Shown here in pieces: positions 1 to 12,404 of a stretch of 64,000 bases of DNA. The stretch comes from Chondrosia reniformis. Lineage: Eukaryota; Porifera; Demospongiae; Chondrillida; Chondrillidae. Position 1 is the stretch's first letter, and every line of letters starts with the position of its first letter. Where the stretch lies: positions 2,232,001-2,296,000 of the forward strand of contig OX359194.1 of the NCBI GenBank assembly GCA_947172415.1. The letters are read 5' to 3'. Below the pieces are notes generated by a model that had not been told where the DNA came from, made no database searches, and saw nothing but the letters and a program-made list of their open reading frames with translations. The position numbers were made by a program, and so were the translations under genes.

Positions 1-168
1 AGTGCTGGATGGTGGTATGACAAGTGCTTCAATAAAGCAAGTCTAAATGGACCCTACTTTTCAACTGAATCAATATCCTCATGGAGAGGTATTCACTGGA
101 CTACATGGAAACCAGCTACTAATTCACTGAAAGCAGTTGAAATGAAGATCAGACCAAAACTTACGTAG
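1..168 (+). CDS. Fibrinogen-related domain protein, 3' terminal exon (partial)
   Basis: The reading frame is open from base 1 to a TAG at 166-168 and encodes 55 residues. It reads like the C-terminal end of a fibrinogen C-terminal domain: an AGWWYDKC block, then NGPYF, then GIHWTTWK, ending in the AVEMKIRP signature typical of fibrinogen-like, ficolin and tenascin domains. The exon start lies outside the window. A possible poly(A) signal AATAAA lies at 253-258. The protein is probably secreted and recognition-type, like the complete fibrinogen-domain gene at 17120-18472, but the two ends differ clearly in sequence, so they are not recent duplicates. Confidence 0.85.
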   Translation, partial: SAGWWYDKCFNKASLNGPYFSTESISSWRGIHWTTWKPATNSLKAVEMKIRPKLT

Positions 169-589
169 ATAGATGTTGTGCAGTGACATTACAAAACTCA
201 CACGTTTTCTACTAATCATTACACATTGCAACTTTCACCTTACATACACAAGCAATAAAAGGTAATCATTGTAACCTGAATATAAGCCATGCATACATTG
301 GCCTTAAAAGTGGTTGCGATAATTCATTCGACTGGAAACTGTCCTTACCTTCTAATTTTCATAGCTACAACTTCCACTTACCTTTTGCTGTAGTTAGAGT
401 ATTGACTTACCTTTAGCTCTACTTATGTACGTATCTACCTACTTTTACAACATACTCTAATACACACACATACCCATATACAGTCTGAAACTCTAAATAT
501 TTAACATATACGTATGTATGTACATGTATGTACTTATATAAAACACACTCAAGTACTTGAGCACATATGACCAATGGACAACACAATAC
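169..589. other. Gene boundary between fibrinogen-domain gene and CEP290-like gene
   Basis: No long coding region is seen. The minus strand carries three closely spaced AAG/GTAAG splice-donor-like sites (near 345, 380 and 410), each preceded by a TAG or CAG acceptor-like site, so that 3-8 nt microexon-like units appear. They may be decayed repeats or remnants of the next CEP290 exons. I could not find an exon that continues the CEP290 frame here. Confidence 0.4.
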
Positions 590-3500
590 CTTTCTGTTCT
601 GTTTCTGTTGGACAGAAGTAGCTGCTGTCTTACATCCGTGTACTGCTCCTCTAACTTCTCTACCTACAGTATTGGTATACCTAGTTATAAAACATCTACG
701 AGTATACAGGCATACTGGATGATATGAATAGTACACATGATGATGGTGAATAGTATTGCATAACTTAGGGTTGCTAAGAAACTCATAACATAATGAAGTA
801 ATATGTAGTTCACAGGTGTACATACATACAATTACTTAACAAATATAGAAGAAATTTTCTAGAATAAACAAAATCTCTTTACAAATGTAAATATAAGAAA
901 AGTAAAAGTACAAAGAATTGACAGTAAAATCCTTCAAAACTTACACATATTTACACATCTACAACTTATAATGATATACTGTACACTTAAAACCATACAG
1001 TAATTCTACAACAGTACAGCCATAGAAACACATTCACACATATGTACATATACACATACTATAATTACATAGAATGAAAGACAGAACCATTCAACCTTCA
1101 ATCATGCACGCATCTTACCTGATCCTCCAGGAGTCTGTTTGCTGCTCTCAACTGCTCAATCTCCACATTCTTCTTGTGTCGCAGTTCTCTGAGATCAACC
1201 TCCTCATCTTGACTCAACCCAAGTCTCTGCCTCAACACTTCATTTTCCTCATACGCAACATCTATCTCGGCTGACAAATCTGTAACTTGCCCTGTCAATT
1301 TGACGATTTGACTATGTACATATGAGAAGAAGATGCAAATACGTATCTTCCTATGTACGTACGTACACACATATATTGGTAATGGCGACTGCACTCTCAT
1401 TTCCCGACCCTTCAACAGTACCGACTTCGCTTAAGCTCATGCTGCCATACAGTTTAATTCCTTGCTTCGTTAGACTACCAGACCAGCAAGTGTATCAAGT
1501 TAACATCAGTCGAAATGTACACACGTACGTACATGCATTATTATAATGTAGGATTACAAGCCATGGTCTTCCATTACTATGACAACGGTTGCTTCCTTTA
1601 TAACAATAGCTCTTTTGACCAAAAGTTTACCACTAAAACTCAGCCCCATCTTAACAGCTTTAACTCATCATACAGTTCATGCTTGATATATGAATCACTC
1701 CAATAAAACAGGTTCATTTCCTTACTTGTCTCTGAGAGCAATTTCTTCTTTACGCTTCTTTATCTCGTCCACTGCCTCCATCAGACCATATTCTCCCATT
1801 TCATATTCCCTCTTCCTCCGTGCCACCACTGCCAGCTCCTCATCTGCAGCAGCCTTCTCCTCTTCAGCCTGTAGCACACATCATCAAAAATAATATGGCA
1901 ATAGCCCCCACATGAACTATTAAGAAATAGGGCTACAAACTCTACCTCCAATAAAAATCATCAGATACACTACTTGTGGGAATATTGAACTTGAAGTATA
2001 GTCTAATTCAACCAAATGTACGTATTTATGGGACATCTCTCTTTGAAAATGTAGGGTTTACATGCTACAAAAGTGCCAATTAAATAAGGTTTTAATAGTT
2101 TGGCTGGTTTCAACAGTTTTAGCATCATTGATAAACATTTTAGGATCAAACTAATTTGATTCTAGTAATTTTAATTAGTACTGTAGATGCACACTCATTA
2201 CTATCATTGACCACAGGGCATACATTGCACTCATAAGGTTAATGAAGTAGTACTAGTACTGTACAGTACATTATGAAATATATGATGTAACATAGCAAGT
2301 ACAAATAAGTATACGTACACCATGATCTGTTACTGCATATGTATGTACGTACATGTGTATTAACCCAAAATTCATTTCAGTAACCTATATATTGCAACAA
2401 TCGATGTACATATTGCAACACTTTATGTACATATTACAATACTTTATGTACATACGTAACTTTCAAATGGTAAGAAAGGACATTCTGAGACCATACCTCA
2501 GAGAATATAAGCAATTGTAACCTCTTGTGTTGTTTGAGTTTCCAAGGAACATTATAAACGTTTACCAATGTTTCTCACCTGTTTTCTTTGATCTCTCTCA
2601 AATTGAACTTCCTCTTCCAACTCTCTCACCCTCTCTAGCAGATCTCCAGTGTCTCCTTGTCTTCCTCTTGTGTGCCATTGGGATGACCCAGCTAATGTCC
2701 TTGACAGTTCCACCTCTCCTGCCAACTCTTCCAAGTGTTTGGTAGCATCTTGTAGCTCAACTTGTAGTGATTTTACTTCTTTACTCTTTTGGGATACTTC
2801 CTAATTTAGAGTATGTAATACACACCAAAATCCATAAATAACACACGTATGTACGTACATAGATACACAGCAAATACATTATAGATATACTGTACCCTAA
2901 TATTAGCATATTCACATAAATATACAAATACCTTTTCTAATATAATCATCTTCTTTCGGTCTACATCTATTTTGGAGGTCTTTAGTTGTTGTTCAAGTTG
3001 TCCATTTGCAGTTTTCAGTTGCTGGATCTCACTGTCCTTAGACTATACCACAAGAAAATTACACTGCTATAATCTAACATATGTACTCACAACTTCCCAG
3101 CAAACTTTAACACAGGAACAAAGAGTGCATATATTCAAAAAAGCTTAAAACCCACCCTTCAGGAGGCATTGATAGAAATACAGCCATTATATATGAGTAG
3201 TCTAGAATATGCTGATTGCAAAGGATGTACGTACCTTCATAATCTTTTCCCATTCCTCCTTCTTAGCATTCACCATTTTCATGACTTCTTCGTCATTCTT
3301 ACGAGCCCTTAACAACTGACTGGAAATATCTTCCAACTGGAGCAACATAAGATGAATTCATTTGAATATGTATGCACACATACAGCAACAAAATGTATGT
3401 AATATAAGTGTTAAAAGAACAGATGGGCTCATTTAAACAATTTGCTGAAAGATACACATACATACAAGCATACCTGCTTCTCCATAACTTTGTGTTTCAC

Positions 3501-6500
3501 TTCACTGTCCTCCACTCTTAGATCTGATTCCTTTAAGGCACTTCTCGATGACTGTACCTAATGCACACAACAATGAACAAGAATATGGACCATATCACCA
3601 TGATTGAGGGGTAAATACAGTGCCTATATGATACCGGTTGGTCATTAGAGATTAAATTTTCCCGTTATAATTGTCCCAACTGTTTGATCATTTTACCATT
3701 TTGTCTGGCCTACATAGCTAAATGGATTGATTTACACATTTATGTACTTTTACAGCATCACGGGCTCTTTTAATAAACTGTCTTAAGCACCGCTGGTGTG
3801 ACAGGTCACCATCTGACATGTATACCTACAGTACCCCAAAGTATTCCACTGACAGGACACCATCTGACATGTATACCTACAGTACCCCAAAGTATTTCAC
3901 TGACAGGTCACCATCTGACATGTATACCTACAGTACTCCAAAGTATTTCACTGACAGGTCACCATCTGACATGTATACCTACAGTACCCCAAAGTATTCC
4001 ACTGACAGGTCACCATCTGACATGTATACCTACAGTACTCCAAAGTATTTCACTGACAGGTCACCATCTGACATGTATACTTACAGTACCCCAAAGTATT
4101 CCACTGACAGGTCACAAACCAGATGATATTGGAAGTTGTACCTGTTGTATCAGTTCCACATGTCCCGCCTCCATTTCAGCCATCTTATTAGTGAGAGCAT
4201 CCAGTTCACTTGATAGATTCTGATTGGCTAAATTGAGTCTCTGAATGAACAATAGTGTTAGTAATTCTTCTAACGTTCATATCATTTATACTAAAGTATA
4301 CATACATTGCACTACCCAGATAGGATTATTAAGCTTGGAATAATTGATGCAATTTTTATAAGCATTCTGTATGTACGTACAAGAGGCAACGTTAGGAGTT
4401 TGTTACTATTGAATAGTACAACTAGTTTAGTGACTGTAATTCAAATGGCAACTCTAAAAAGTGGGTTTCAAGTTACCTCAATTTCATCCAGTGCTTCATT
4501 GAGCTGTCTGTCCTTCTTCTTCAGCAGCTCCTTGTAGTGAGCCATGCCCCCCTCCAACCCACTGCCTGCTGACAGACTCTGGCTCTGCCACTGGACCTGC
4601 TCCCTGTAATCATCAATATTGCGCAACAGATCTGTTCTCTAGATACAGATAAACACATACTTACATACAAGACAGCTACTAACAATCACTGATATTGCAA
4701 AATAGTTACTATGTAGAGTATAATAATTTATGATCTTTCAGGAATTGACATTTAAAGGTTACTGTAAAATCATGAAAATAACTCATAATCAGATCAGATG
4801 GCTATCAGATAGATGGCTATCAGATCAGATGGCTATCAGATAGATGGCTATCAGATAGATGGCTATCAGATCAGATGGCTATCAGATAGATGGTTCATAT
4901 GCTTAAACATTTGCCACTTGCAAAACACCTCTCAATGGTACCCCATTAAGTAAGAAATCACATGTATGCAACCGAGAATGTTCATAAATGATAGTTCAAC
5001 CTGTTCAACAGCAAATATTGATTATCTTTTGAAAGGATCATCTTTCGACTTTTAGAGCCAGTAACTGAAGAAGACCCTCAGGGTCGAAATGTTTGACTAC
5101 CAAGAAGAGACAACAAAACTGCATCTTTCAGACGCTCTAAAAGTCGAAAGATGATCCTTTCCAAAAATAACTTAGATACAGTTAGAAGAAATCCTTATTC
5201 CATTAGCACATATTGACACATAAAGGTCTGATGATATAGAACATGATATACGTATATTGATACATGATTACTGCAGAGTACATTGGACATATGTACTTCT
5301 CTCTCCAAATCTCTGATTCTATCTTTGGAATGTTGGCTCTCATCAAGTAGTCTCTGAATCTCGTCCCTTTCTCTTTGATTCTGTCTCTTTAGGTTGTCAA
5401 TCTCCCTCCTTTGATCACTATTCTCATCTCTCAACTGTCTGAGCTCTGACTGTATGTGACCACCACTGGATGCCTACACACACATAATCACACATGTGTA
5501 TATATATATACTATAAAACACATATGTACATACATACATACATACATATGCTACAGAATAAGGATTTCTTCTAACTGCCTTGAATTTATCATTTGAAAAG
5601 ATCATCTTTTGACTTTTAGAGTGTCTAAAGACGCAGTTTTGTTGTTTCTCGTTACTGAAGAAGATCCTTGGGGTCAAAACGTCTGACATTCAAGAGAAGC
5701 AACAAAACTGTGTCTTTAGAGTTGAAAGATGATCCTTTCAAAAGATAACATACGTACTGCACAATCTAGTAAGGTGATCATTCTATGTAGTTAGTATTAG
5801 TAACATTAGTTACTACGTATAAGGAACAAAATTTGAATATTTTGAGGTCTTTCTTACCATACAGTAAACATCTTCTTAAAAGGATATATACATATACATA
5901 AGTAGGCAGGCCAAGAATACCATGCAGGCACAAATATATACATAGTTCTAATAATAGTGTATCTTATACATAAATATATACTTTTAAGGTGAAAATCACA
6001 AAAATTAACAAAGAAACAATTTCAAAACACTCTACCAACACTAAATTTAAATCCAATCAAACTTTAAAACCAAAAATCTAAACTGTGGATGCGATGAAAG
6101 TATGATTGTTTAGCTAACTCTTATTTCTCTGATTTCTTCATTTCTTTCTCGAAGCTGACGCTCCAGGTCCCTCACTCTATCAGATGCCCCGCCCACATCA
6201 CCACCACTGCCCTTCACAAGCTCCTCAAAGTAGGCGTGGGCCTGTTCACCTTTGAACTGCACAAACATATTACTACTATAATATATGTATTACTCCTGAC
6301 TGAAATACCACATTTTATCTTGCTTGCAGAGCTTTTAAAAATTTTAATAATCAATCAATCAATCATTTTGAAATGAATAACAATTTTGATTAACTATTTA
6401 TAATAAATATTTGTAAATGCTATGTATGTATGTATATATAGGATGACCCCCTACATTGGAGATTTTATATCCTTTCTAAATTGATTGATAGATTTTTAAC

Positions 6501-7022
6501 ACAATGAGAATAAAATCATAACCACTTAGACATTACAGTTACCACTAAATGTTCCATTTGATTAAGTAAATCATATTCATGGCTTTTGGATTATTTCTGT
6601 GTCCTAATATCTGATAGGTATATATACATGGAAACTAATTTACCTCAGCAGAAATACAGAAGTAGCTGGATAACTGAGGATGATTGTTTTCTAAATGTTC
6701 GTGATTTTATGAACGTTATAAGTATACGTACACACACTATCACTCACTTAACTATATATATGACTCACCTTCAAAACTGCAATTATAACTTTTAGAATTT
6801 TTCTTGTATTTTCCAAGTTTTGTCCTTCTGGTGTTTCATGCTGTTTTACAAGAAGAAGTAACTTACGTAACTACGGTGCTATCCATAAACCTACAACCAG
6901 GAAATCACCACAGCTCTCTATTCGCTCACCTGTTTGGCTAAGAATTGGTAAATTTGTTCTGCTTCATCTTCGTTAGACTCCACCGCACTTGGGACAGCGT
7001 GCAGCAAATCCGTCCAGGCCAT
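590..7022 (-). CDS. CEP290: CEP290-like ciliary transition-zone coiled-coil protein, N-terminal part
   Basis: Thirteen exons join in phase: 6930-7022, 6769-6840, 6119-6256, 5297-5473, 4477-4638, 4142-4240, 3474-3557, 3235-3336, 2932-3042, 2579-2800, 1726-1868, 1119-1311 and 590-663, giving about 556 residues. The start ATG at 7022 has a favourable AAAATGG context. The product is almost entirely charged coiled coil. Recognisable CEP290 blocks appear in the same order as in human: an N-terminal W-x-D-L-L segment, NAKKEEWEKIMK with SKDSEIQQL, YGLMEAVDEIKKRKEEIALRD, and EENEVLRQRLGL. In animals CEP290 tethers membrane to axoneme at the ciliary transition zone. Human CEP290 has about 2,480 residues; this model reaches roughly human residue 590. 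The last exon ends in a GT donor in phase 2, so the gene should continue, but a plus-strand gene starts within 430 bp. It may be truncated, split, or continue past a nested gene. The exon 7 start could be 3557 or 3551, both in frame, and the exon 3 and 4 donors (GTTAGC, GTACAT) are weak. Confidence 0.85.
3799..4115. repeat. 51-bp tandem repeat in CEP290-like intron
   Basis: Slightly more than six copies of a 51-bp unit (starting ACAGGTCACCATCTGACATG) lie in the intron between exons 6 and 7. Because 51 is divisible by three and the unit lacks stops in two frames, it produces two overlapping open frames of 100-140 codons that are repeat artefacts rather than genes. Confidence 0.95.
4785..4893. 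repeat. Short tandem repeat, GATGGCTATCAGAT type
   Basis: Alternating 15- and 16-bp versions of a unit containing GATGGCTATCAGATA repeat about six times. The array is intronic in the CEP290-like gene. Confidence 0.9.
5034..5163. mobile_element. Short foldback element (MITE-like), copy 1
   Basis: About 25-bp near-perfect inverted termini (GGATCATCTTTCGACTTTTA and its complement) enclose a core with GAAGAAGACCCTCAGGGTCG. It is intronic in the CEP290-like gene. No coding capacity is seen, so it would be a non-autonomous element. A related copy lies at 5582-5752 and the core resembles segments near 9140, 12570 and 25480. Confidence 0.7.
5582..5752. mobile_element. Short foldback element (MITE-like), copy 2
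   Basis: It has the same design as the element at 5034: termini GATCATCTTTTGACTTTTAG and complement, with a core around GAAGAAGATCCTTGGGGTC. It lies in the next intron of the same gene. A further, decayed copy can be seen near 22910-23040. Confidence 0.65.
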
Positions 7023-7120
7023 TTTCCAACTGCTCAACCTTGCAGTAAAGGGCACGACATTTTTTTTCTCGATTATAATCGATAAATTATAATAATAAAG
7101 TATAAACATTTAAAAAATGA

Positions 7121-7330
7121 AATGAGAAGTAGGAATGGCAGTCCCTGCAACAGTACCTATCACATCTAGAAAAAGCAATGAAACAAGACAATGATCATAT
7201 AATAAGGCTAACAATACATAAATGGAATATATACTGCCTCAAATTTCAGTGAAATAACAATACACATCACTTCCATGTTTGGGCGCACCATGATGGCTGA
7301 AGTAGGGATAGTGTGCCCAAACTTACTCAC
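7121..7330. mobile_element. Decayed arm of the GTAGGGATGGCA foldback family
   Basis: The segment matches one arm of the complete palindrome at 49167-49532: GTAGGAATGGCA, CACATCTAGAAAAAG, GATCATAT and GTTTGGGCGCACCAT occur in the same order. The other arm is missing or degraded here. Confidence 0.65.
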
Positions 7331-7678
7331 ACTGCATTTGATTTTCTCAAAAGGAAAAGGAGATGAACACAATTGCAAGTATCTAATTCCTCTGTCTTCT
7401 GTGGAGATCAGCTTGTACATATATATCTTGTAGTTAACTGGTCAATATATACATTAATTAATAACAATAATGTAATAGGAAAAAAAGTTACGTATATGAT
7501 ATTATCATCATAGCCTTTGAACAGGCCAAGTGCAATTAACCCTTTTCATATCAAAGCTATATTATATACAGCTATAGTGGTTATGATTATAAACTCTTCA
7601 AATCAAATGAAGATTGCAAAACCAAAATGGTATATTATCTAATTCCTAGCTTATATGCTCCATAAAAGGTACAGAACA

Positions 7679-7878
7679 ATAAATATTTTCTACAAAAATA
7701 GTAGAAGATGTAGGGATGGCACAAAAACAAGAAAGGGATGTTACACAGTGAAGAATTATTTATGCATGAAATTCAGAATCATAAAACACCCCTGCTTGTA
7801 GGATTCATGCATAAATAATTCTTCACTGTGTAACATCCCTTTCTTGTTTTTGTGCCATCCCTACATCTTCTACTATTA
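7679..7878. mobile_element. Foldback element with GAAGATGTAGGGATGGCAC termini
   Basis: The left arm (about 7695-7785) and right arm (about 7797-7874) are near-perfect reverse complements around a short loop containing CACCCCTGCTTGTAGG. A more complete copy lies at 40809-41053. The right end is cut short after CTACTATTAGG. The element carries no open frame. Confidence 0.85.
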
Positions 7879-8969
7879 GGAAATTAAGGAAATATGACAA
7901 CACCCTTAGTGACATCCAAGCAAACCACCCCAACCTAAAGATCACCTACCATACGGTATATAGACATCGGCACCCTGGGTCACTATCTTAAGTCAACTAA
8001 GGATGCAATAGCCCAAGCAACTGGAAGCCAAAGTACAGCCAGGAACATCCTCGACAGAGCAGCTAAGACTTCCATCGCAAGCACCCAAATTATCTTCTGG
8101 TCAAGATCAAGTACACTCTGGGATCCGGGAACAAGACAAAGACCTGCTCAAGATCTCCTCCAGTCCTTTTATCTAGCATAATGTTGTACTTGTTATATTG
8201 CACCCTGTATATATTATCAGCCTTGCCAGGATTTAATGCTCTTTTTAAGCCATTATTAAACCTGTGTCCTTGGCACAACATCTTATATATAACTCTTATT
8301 TTCATTATAACATTTCAATAATTGATATTCCTCCCCTCAGTGCGAGTAATTATAAGTTTGATTTGAAGACAGCTATATACAGTATAGCTGTCTTTTTCAA
8401 TCTCTTCTTCGCAATTTCTGCAAATTCCACCATTCATCAGTGACTCTTGAAGTTTTTGTCTTCTTCTCAATCTTTTGTGAGTCCTTGCATGTACAGTAAA
8501 CACAGGACTAGCTAAATCTCGAGTTTCATATATAATTATGGCACGAAACCGTTCGATTTTAGGTGATAACATGCGTGTAAATTTCTTACTCGTACGAGTA
8601 ATTTTTTTACTTTTTTACTCGAGCATTGTCTGCGTGCAACCTGCGATTTAATGGCTAGCTACTTTTAATCAGTACAGTATATTACGTTTTGAACTGTCAG
8701 GTATAAATACGTATATACGTCATGTTTTTGGAACTTTTCTGATGATGATAAAACATCCTTGTGTCAACCATTTTCATGAATGATCAGGTGCATTAGAGAC
8801 GTATCGTAGGTTTAACTCCTCAACTCCTAGCACAGTGTGTTCTTCAAAATTTGATAAAAATAAGCCAGAGTGATATCAAAAAAATTCTAAAATTGGAAAG
8901 TTGTACATATATGTGCATGGGGATATACAAGTAGCCAAAAAACATTTGAAGGAGTGAAAGTTGTAAGGA
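7879..8969. other. Intergenic region, mostly decayed repeat DNA
   Basis: No gene is recognised. 8390-8500 on the plus strand resembles the interspersed family that carries CATCAGTGACYCTTGRA, best preserved at 28410-28650. The plus-strand stretch 7880-8180 is less AT-rich than its surroundings and may be a decayed retroelement end, but no domain can be named. Confidence 0.5.
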
Positions 8970-10600
8970 GATCCAAAAGTCAAAAATGTATAAATATACG
9001 TATATTCTGATTGTATTACTTTACAATTGGTCTGGTTTATTCTATATATATATACAATTACATCATCACTCATGATCAATTCATGTCTCAATTTTTCTAT
9101 TTAAAGGGCTTGTAACCCCCTCCTTCTCATTATGCTAATGAAGACCTCTGAGTCGAAACGTTCAATTTTGTTATAAATACAGTTGTTGCTGAGTCTCAAC
9201 AAATTTAGATAGCTATACTGAATGCAACAAAAACCCCTATCACTTCATCAACCACTTTGAGCTAGCTATATACATTTCAAGACATATACCATACCTGACA
9301 TTTGATCCTGTGATATACCGCGTGTATAATGTATGGATTTCATATGTATAATTGTATATCATACATAGTGAACCAAAAAATCATAGTTAACAATTAAAGT
9401 GAGTTAATGTCTTAATTAGATTGCTTGTGTATATAAAGCGTGTTTATAAAACAGCTCTATATTGCTAATTTTGATGTACTTCAACTTTAATGTACTGCAG
9501 CTTATAAATTTCATCGGCTTCATTAGAAAACATCTCCAAGAAGAAACATTTTCCAGTGGTATCCACTTTAACATTGAAAGTGGTGCTTGCAGAGAATCCA
9601 CCATTTGTAGGTATATGGTAAGAACCCCACATATCCTTGGGATAGAAGGTCAAGGTGACTTCCTCGCTGAAATGAGTTTCAGTTATTACTCTTCCTCCAC
9701 AATTTCCTTGAGATACAATTGCAGCAGTAAGCTTTCCACTAGTGGCAGTACCAAAGTTGCAAGGTTCCCTATTGCTAAGATCATGTAAGAAGGCTCCGTT
9801 GCATCTTCCAGATTCATCACATATACCAAACCAAAAGTCTGAGTCAGTGGTTGGTGGAACGGGTGCAACAATAGATAGTGTTGTTTCAACCACTATCTCT
9901 TCTTTATCAGCACATTCATCAAGACATATTGGCACTCTAATGAGTCGTTCAGAATTAAGATCAGGATCAAACGTAAGAAGGGTATCAGTGGCAGTTGAAA
10001 GCTTGGTCACCAAGCCGTGGTGCAGCAACCAATTTGGTGTCATCAGCTTGCGATAGAGTAATGGTGGGGAACAACAATCCTACATGAAGTGAAAGGAGTA
10101 TTGTTGCAATCATAATAGGATACATACTGCATGAGATTATATGTTGCAGTTGCTCAAAAATCTCAGTATATATATATACTAGCAATCCTATATATACAAA
10201 GTTAGTAATTTCAGAAATATATTATATTTATAGAATTTGACATTTTCTACTTGTGTATGTCCAATATCATAACATCAAAACTATGCACTCAACATTTTCT
10301 CCTATATATCTTTATTGCTGAGAAGCTTACCTTTTTGCAACAGTAGACATCCGTCAGGCAAAAACTACAAAAGAGACCAGCAAATATTGCAAGTTTTGCA
10401 AATGTAAGCCTTTGACTGAGTTTCAAGAACATTTCTCAAAATGAATGGTATCCTGATGCAAAAACAAATGTTAACGAGTCTCTCGGATATAGTCAGCTCA
10501 AGATGTTTGTAGCCCAGAGGCAAGCCTATATATATATATCTATATAACACGAGGCCAAGCTTGAGTAATTATATTTTGTAGGAAGTCCTAGGCGATGGCG
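8970..10600. repeat. Segmental tandem duplication, unit 1
   Basis: This unit and 12405-14080 align over most of their length, including the genes on the minus strand, their 5' exons, introns and flanks. The 3' flank holds GACCTCTGAGTCGAAACGTT in unit 1 and the same block with few changes in unit 2. Differences are scattered point changes and small indels, as expected of a moderately old duplication. Confidence 0.85.
9465..10432 (-). CDS. Secreted protein of unknown family, paralog 1
   Basis: Two exons are inferred: 10331-10432 and 9465-10079, joined in phase 0 (AAAAAG/GTAAGC donor, CATGTAG acceptor), giving 238 residues. Exon 1 encodes a signal peptide: MFLKLSQR followed by a hydrophobic FAKLAIFAGLFCSFCL. 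The mature part is mainly polar and beta-rich with cysteines near CLDEC, GICDESGRC, PCNFG and GNCGGR, so it looks like a disulfide-stabilised extracellular domain. It ends in KLQYIKVEVHQN. I do not recognise the family. The splice model is supported because the same two exons, splice sites and frame are kept in the tandem paralog at 12895-13864. An ORF in another frame upstream (MYPIMIATI...) looks signal-peptide-like but is stopped after about 46 codons and is not conserved in the paralog. Confidence 0.75.
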
Positions 10601-11589
10601 GTAATGTTGTATATATATGGTAGCTAGGTATGAATTTAGATAAGCTTTATTGAGTCTATACATTCTACATGCTAACAACCTGTTGCCATTCCACATTTGT
10701 ACAAGTACAGTTACTTCCACTCTCTCAGTGTAGGAAGGGTGTAAGATTACCACTTCTCACAGTGTCCATTGACCTATAAACTTCGAGGTCAGACATGTAA
10801 TAACACACTGGATGGACCAGAGATAGGGCTTCTTTACTTGACTTCCATGTAGGTAGCACCTAATCACAACTATTATATATAACACTTATATTTGAGGTAT
10901 ATAATTTGCACTATATATGTACAGTGCAAGTTACAATATACTAAGGTAATCTAAATAAATATATAAATAATATAATATAATATATATAATATAATTTAAT
11001 AATTCATATGGCTCCAAGAAAGGACCTAGCAACAGAATGGTTATAATTATCATAAAGTTTAGGGTATAAAACTCATTTTAAATTAAGGGATCGATATTTA
11101 GGCCTCCGTTTGTTAGAAAACGGAGGACAAAGTCTGCATATAAAAGCCATAGGACTATAGAAAACCTATGGGAAATTTATATTCAAACCATGTGTTATAT
11201 TGATAAAAAATTTCAATTTCATGGTACATGTGTATGACAAACGTCTGGCGAAGTTTTGGTTAATTAAATGAGCAAAATAATCAAGATATAATGAAGAATT
11301 CAAGGTTACGATAGTGCAATCTGGTGATGTATTGTGATGTTCCTCTAGTGCGTCACCAACACCCTCGTATGTCGCTATATATATATACATATAATATTAA
11401 AATTACAATCAGGTATATACTAGCTACACATGCAGTGCAAGTTACTAATTTAAAGAGATCCAGTGACCCATAGGATAATCAGCATTTTAAACAGTACAAG
11501 ACTTTAGTCACACTGTTGCAGGCTTTAAAATTCTCAACTACTGCATAGAGAGTAGTAGTTGATACAGATCATCCAATTGCAAGGTAGAA
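10433..11589. other. Intergenic region between tandem paralogs
   Basis: No gene is seen. It contains AT-rich low-complexity sequence near 10920-11000 and two blocks (10675-10730 and 11009-11107) that recur next to each other at 12057-12207, on the far side of the palindrome at 11590-12061. Confidence 0.6.
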
Positions 11590-12061
11590 CACATGGCCTA
11601 CCAATTACCTTTTCACACCTTAGTATAGACTGAAGATGATGCATCTGCATGCCATATATCAACAAAGGTTCCAGTCTTAAAGGGATCTCAGCTAATAACC
11701 ACAGCAGATTTGATTTGCCTTGTGAGGGAGCTAAGAATAGCGACGGTTGGTTGCATGCATTCATATAATCAACAGGGTTAGAGATCATTTTGTAACTTAT
11801 ACACAAGGACATAAAAGGCCAAGGCCTTTATATACGTATGTCATATGATGTCCCTTGTGTACAAGTTACAAAATGGTCTGTTGATTATGTGAATGCATGC
11901 AACCAACCGTCGCTATTCTTAGCTCCCTCACAAGGCAAATCAAATCTGCTCTGGTTATTAGCTGAGACCCTTTAAGACTGGAACCTTTGTTGATATATGG
12001 ATTGCAGATGCATCATCTTCAGTCTATACTAAGGTGTGAAAAGTTAATTGGTAGGCTATGT
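11590..12061. repeat. Long palindrome with arms of about 210-220 bp
   Basis: The left arm (about 11590-11812) and right arm (about 11845-12061) are reverse complements with few mismatches. The outer ends read GGCCTACCAATTACCTTTTC and its complement, and the centre is a short spacer around AAGGCCAAGGCCTTTATATA. There is no coding capacity, so it is a foldback transposon or a recent inverted duplication. Confidence 0.85.
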
Positions 12062-12207
12062 TGCCATTCCACATTTGTACAAGTACAGTTACTTCCACTC
12101 TCTCCACTGGCTCCAAGAAAGGACCTAGAAACAGAATGGTTATATTATCATAAAGTTTAGGGTAAAAACTCATTTTAAATTAAAGGATCGATATTTAGGC
12201 CTCCGTG
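12057..12207. repeat. Duplicated flank blocks
   Basis: GCCATTCCACATTTGTACAA and the following sequence match 10680-10725, then GGCTCCAAGAAAGGACCTAG and the following sequence match 11010-11105. In this copy the two blocks are fused, and the sequence between them in the other copy is missing. Confidence 0.75.
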
Positions 12208-12404
12208 AATTCATGATTCTTTGTATACTTTGTCTATTTATGCTATGTTTACTGTTCAAAACAGGTTTCTATTGATTGAGTATTTGAATACCTCGTATAT
12301 TATTTAGAATTGAACACCTAATTTTGTTATATATTATTCATAGGTGTTACTATCTCCTGTGGAACATGTCTACCAACCACAACTTAAGAGAGGTCTGTGC
12401 CATT

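Noticed and set aside
3798..4223. Open frames of 141 and 102 codons on the plus strand
   Set aside because: Both are produced by a 51-bp tandem repeat without stops in two frames; the location is intronic in the CEP290-like gene.
9465..10185. Alternative signal peptide MYPIMIATILLSLHV for secreted paralog 1
   Set aside because: It is in a different frame from the main exon and is destroyed in the tandem paralog, whereas the spliced exon at 10331-10432 is conserved in both and joins in phase.
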